Of a stretch of DNA of 7,083 bases, positions 5,597 through 7,083 are shown one piece after another. Position 1 is the stretch's first letter. Each line of letters opens with the position of its first letter. The DNA lies in assembly GCA_003224635.1 (NCBI GenBank), contig QHZK01000028.1, positions 1-7,083 of the forward strand, read 5' to 3'. The notes beneath the pieces are model-generated. The model saw nothing but the letters and a program-made list of their open reading frames with translations. It did not search any database and had not been told where the DNA came from. This DNA is from Acidobacteriota bacterium (GTDB lineage Bacteria > Acidobacteriota > Terriglobia > UBA7540). The position numbers were made by a program, and so were the translations under genes.

Positions 5597-6649
5597 TTAG
5601 CTGCGACACGCCTCGGACTTTTCCAGCTTCGGACCGAGCCACTGAACAATCTGCCGCTGAACGTCAGGGTCATCGCCAAATCCGGCGAACCAGGTGACGC
5701 CGGTCTCGCGGCGAAACCAGGTCATCTGGCGCTTGGCGTACTGCCGTGTTGCCGCTTGAGTTTCCCGCACCGCGTCCTCCTGGGTGATCTCCCCGCGCAG
5801 TACGGCGCAAGCCTGCCGGTAACCCAGGGCCTCGAGAGGCTTCAGCCGCGGCCCGTCGGTAAGCTCGATTGCCTGGCGCGCCTCGTCCAGCAAGCCGGCG
5901 GCGAACATGCCCTCGACCCTGCGGTCGATGCGTTCGTGAAGCCGCGCGCGGTCGGGGCTGAGTCCGATCTTGATGACGTTGAAACCGCGTAAGCCGCTTC
6001 GTCCGCGCTCGAGCATCCCGGACATAGGCTGGCGCGCCAGCAGGCAGACTTCGATGGCGCGAAGGGTCTTCTGCTGATCGCGGGTGTGAATCCGCGCCGC
6101 AGCGGCAGGGTCGAGGCGCCGCAGCAAGCGGTGCAGAAACTCGCCGCCATTCTGTCCGCCCTCGCTGCCTCGGCAGCTCCGGTCGATGTGCCGGTTGCGG
6201 CGCTCGGCCATCGCCTTAAGGCGCGCACGCAAGCTTTCCGACCGCCTCGGGCCTTCAAACAAGCCCAGCAAAAGAGCTCGCAGGTAAAGGCCGGTACCGC
6301 CCACCAGTATAGGCAAACGGCGCCGCTCCCGGATGGACTCTAGCACCTGCAGCGCCTCGCGCCGGTAGTCTCCGGCCGTGAATACCTGGTGAGGCTCCGC
6401 AACGTCGAGGAGGTGGTGCGGGACTCCGCGCCGTTCCGAAGGCGGTACCTTCCCCGCGCCGATATCGAATCCCCGGTAAAGCTGCACCGAATCGTAGTTC
6501 ACGATTTCGCCGTTCCAGCGCTCCGCCGTCGCCAGCGCCAGCGCCGACTTCCCGGCGGCTGTGGGACCGACAATCGCGAGCAGGGGCGGGGACGACGGCT
6601 CCTCCGGCGCCTGCGGCAGCGGGAGAGGCTTCTCTAACGAGTCCACCAT
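5597..6649 (-). CDS. miaA: tRNA dimethylallyltransferase MiaA
   Basis: MiaA transfers a dimethylallyl group from DMAPP to N6 of A37 in tRNAs that read UNN codons, the first step toward ms2i6A. From the ATG at 6649 the protein has 350 residues (E. coli 316). Visible motifs are the P-loop GPTAAGKS (28-35), NYDSVQLYRG (51-60) around the catalytic Asp53, VGGTGLY (116-122), RIHTRDQQKTLRAIEV (186-201), LEALGYRQ (272-279) and RQYAKRQMTWFRR (302-314). A polar insert of about 17 residues (about 152-169, rich in Arg, Gly and Ser) precedes FLHRLLRRLDP and lies in the tRNA-binding insertion region. A start at 6796 would add 49 residues unlike MiaA, so it was rejected. The chosen ATG lacks a Shine-Dalgarno site but overlaps the small ORF upstream by 16 nt, suggesting translational coupling. 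Confidence 0.95.
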   Translation of the reverse strand: MVDSLEKPLPLPQAPEEPSSPPLLAIVGPTAAGKSALALATAERWNGEIVNYDSVQLYRGFDIGAGKVPPSERRGVPHHLLDVAEPHQVFTAGDYRREALQVLESIRERRRLPILVGGTGLYLRALLLGLFEGPRRSESLRARLKAMAERRNRHIDRSCRGSEGGQNGGEFLHRLLRRLDPAAAARIHTRDQQKTLRAIEVCLLARQPMSGMLERGRSGLRGFNVIKIGLSPDRARLHERIDRRVEGMFAAGLLDEARQAIELTDGPRLKPLEALGYRQACAVLRGEITQEDAVRETQAATRQYAKRQMTWFRRETGVTWFAGFGDDPDVQRQIVQWLGPKLEKSEACRS

Positions 6650-6744
6650 AAAATGCGCAGGTAGCGATAGAGCAGCAGGCACAGAATCACTGCCAGCAGC
6701 AGAAAGGAGCCGAGCAGTTGCGTTCGCGAAAGTCGAAACATCAT
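6634..6744 (-). CDS. Small single-pass membrane peptide overlapping miaA (36 residues)
   Basis: The reading MMFRLSRTQLLGSFLLLAV continues into a leucine-rich hydrophobic stretch (residues 9-27) and ends in a basic and aromatic tail, RYLRILWWTR. This is a typical single-spanning membrane segment with positive charges on both sides. Its TAG stop (6634-6636) lies 16 nt inside miaA in another frame. Two consecutive ATGs are available at 6744 and 6741. No clear Shine-Dalgarno precedes them. The same frame is open up to a GTG at 6858, giving a 74-residue alternative whose extra part looks non-conserved in character. Supporting points are the hydrophobic pattern, the position at the head of the operon, and the lack of a Shine-Dalgarno for miaA, which suggests coupling. 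Composition alone could produce such a stretch by chance, and I do not recognise a family. Confidence 0.5.
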   Translation of the reverse strand: MMFRLSRTQLLGSFLLLAVILCLLLYRYLRILWWTR

Positions 6745-6886
6745 TCGCTGAGCGGCATTCGAAACCTGCCTGGTTTTGAACCGCCTTGTACACCATGAGC
6801 CGAGGAAGTCAGTCGAGGCTCGTGGACCAGAGCATGCACCAACGGACCTGAGTTCCACTCTCCCCGCCTGCCCCTCCTTGATGGGA

Positions 6887-6895
6887 AGTCTAGCA
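6887..6895 (-). promoter_or_regulatory. Candidate extended -10 promoter of the miaA-hfq-hflX operon
   Basis: On the minus strand TG-C-TAGACT (6895-6887) fits an extended -10 element, with four of six matches to TATAAT. No acceptable -35 is seen 16-18 bp upstream. It lies between the upstream hairpin and the small membrane ORF and would give a leader of about 135 nt before that ORF. AAGGAGG (6873-6879) follows it but is 14 nt from the nearest start codon, the GTG at 6858. Confidence 0.3.
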
Positions 6896-6932
6896 CATCG
6901 TCCGGCGACTTTGCCCGTTACTAAAGCGACGC

Positions 6933-6952
6933 GTTCCGCGCCTGCGCGGAAC
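6933..6952 (-). terminator. GC-rich hairpin after the TonB-like gene, probable weak terminator
   Basis: GTTCCGCG and CGCGGAAC are perfect complements over 8 bp around a CAGG loop, 5 nt past the stop codon of the upstream gene. On the minus strand the stem is followed by GCGTCGCTTT, a poor U-tract, so termination may be inefficient or assisted by Rho. Its place between two functionally unrelated transcription units supports a terminator role. Confidence 0.55.
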
Positions 6953-6957
6953 CGCGA

Positions 6958-7083
6958 TCAGGGAGCGTATCCTATGTTGTAAAGGAAGATGAACTGAAGC
7001 ACGAGGTGGTTACCGGTGAATTCTTCCGGCAGCGGGGGAAAGGGAATCGAGGCGTGGATGCCGGACAGCGCGGCGCGGTCCAG
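6958..7083 (-). CDS. TonB-like energy transducer, C-terminal fragment
   Basis: Only the last 41 codons are present; the gene continues upstream beyond the window edge. The peptide begins LDRAALSGIHASIPFPPLPE and then reads EFTGNHLVLQFIFLYN before ending IGYAP. A small helix followed by PFPPLP, a short acidic turn and a beta strand ending in FxFLYN is the pattern of TonB/TolA C-terminal domains in many acidobacterial and proteobacterial proteins. TonB C-terminal domains touch outer-membrane TonB-dependent receptors and pass on proton-motive energy from the inner membrane. Without the N-terminal membrane anchor and the proline-rich linker, assignment rests on this short motif only; TolA or another periplasmic protein with the same domain is possible. 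No exbB or exbD is visible here. Confidence 0.65.
   Translation of the reverse strand: MDRAALSGIHASIPFPPLPEEFTGNHLVLQFIFLYNIGYAP

Noticed and set aside
6634..6858. 74-residue version of the small membrane ORF beginning at GTG 6858
   Set aside because: The extra 38 residues are hydrophilic with no signal or motif, and the GGGGAG before the GTG is too close to act as a ribosome site; the 36-residue version is preferred though not proven.

Overview
The window is a gene-dense stretch of about 60% G+C with every supported gene on the minus strand. Protein character and gene content suggest a chromosome, probably metagenomic or soil-derived, from the phylum Acidobacteriota: a long C-terminal processing protease of acidobacterial type, a TonB-like C-terminus ending in a PFPPLP motif and FLYN, an AMMECR1-family protein, and low-complexity heptad repeats between genes. 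The phylum is inferred from general resemblance; no search was run.

Read in the direction of transcription (right to left). (1) 7083-6958 is the C-terminal end of a TonB-like energy transducer, closed by a GC-rich hairpin at 6933-6952. (2) A weak extended -10 promoter near 6887 may start the next operon: a 36-residue one-pass membrane peptide (6744-6634), miaA (6649-5597), hfq (5584-5318) and hflX (5313-4021). The order miaA-hfq-hflX matches gamma-Proteobacteria: a tRNA A37 prenyltransferase, an RNA chaperone and a ribosome-associated GTPase. Spacing is very tight (16-nt overlap, 12-nt gap, 4-nt gap). hflX has no ATG, GTG or TTG in the right place and appears to begin at ATT behind a perfect AGGAGG. 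(3) A gap of about 730 bases (4020-3291) holds a 210-base inverted-repeat element made of heptads, with two hairpins in its centre, a pair of TTTTCCACA motifs, and a near-perfect sigma-70 promoter (TTGACA, 17 bp, TATATT). (4) That promoter drives pgsA (3290-2676, phospholipid head-group synthesis), which overlaps an AMMECR1/AmrA-family gene (2692-2102) by 17 nt. (5) A second, smaller heptad inverted repeat directly follows the amrA-like stop codon (2101-2005). (6) An extended -10 promoter (1882-1910) precedes a secreted S41-family C-terminal processing protease (1823-177), followed 37 nt later by the start of a small secreted protein that runs off the window (139-1).

No defence system, mobile element with a transposase, CRISPR array, rRNA or tRNA was found. 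The genes are ordinary housekeeping genes. The unusual content is between and at the edges of genes: the two heptad inverted-repeat elements, the non-canonical hflX start, and the tiny membrane ORF fused by overlap to miaA.
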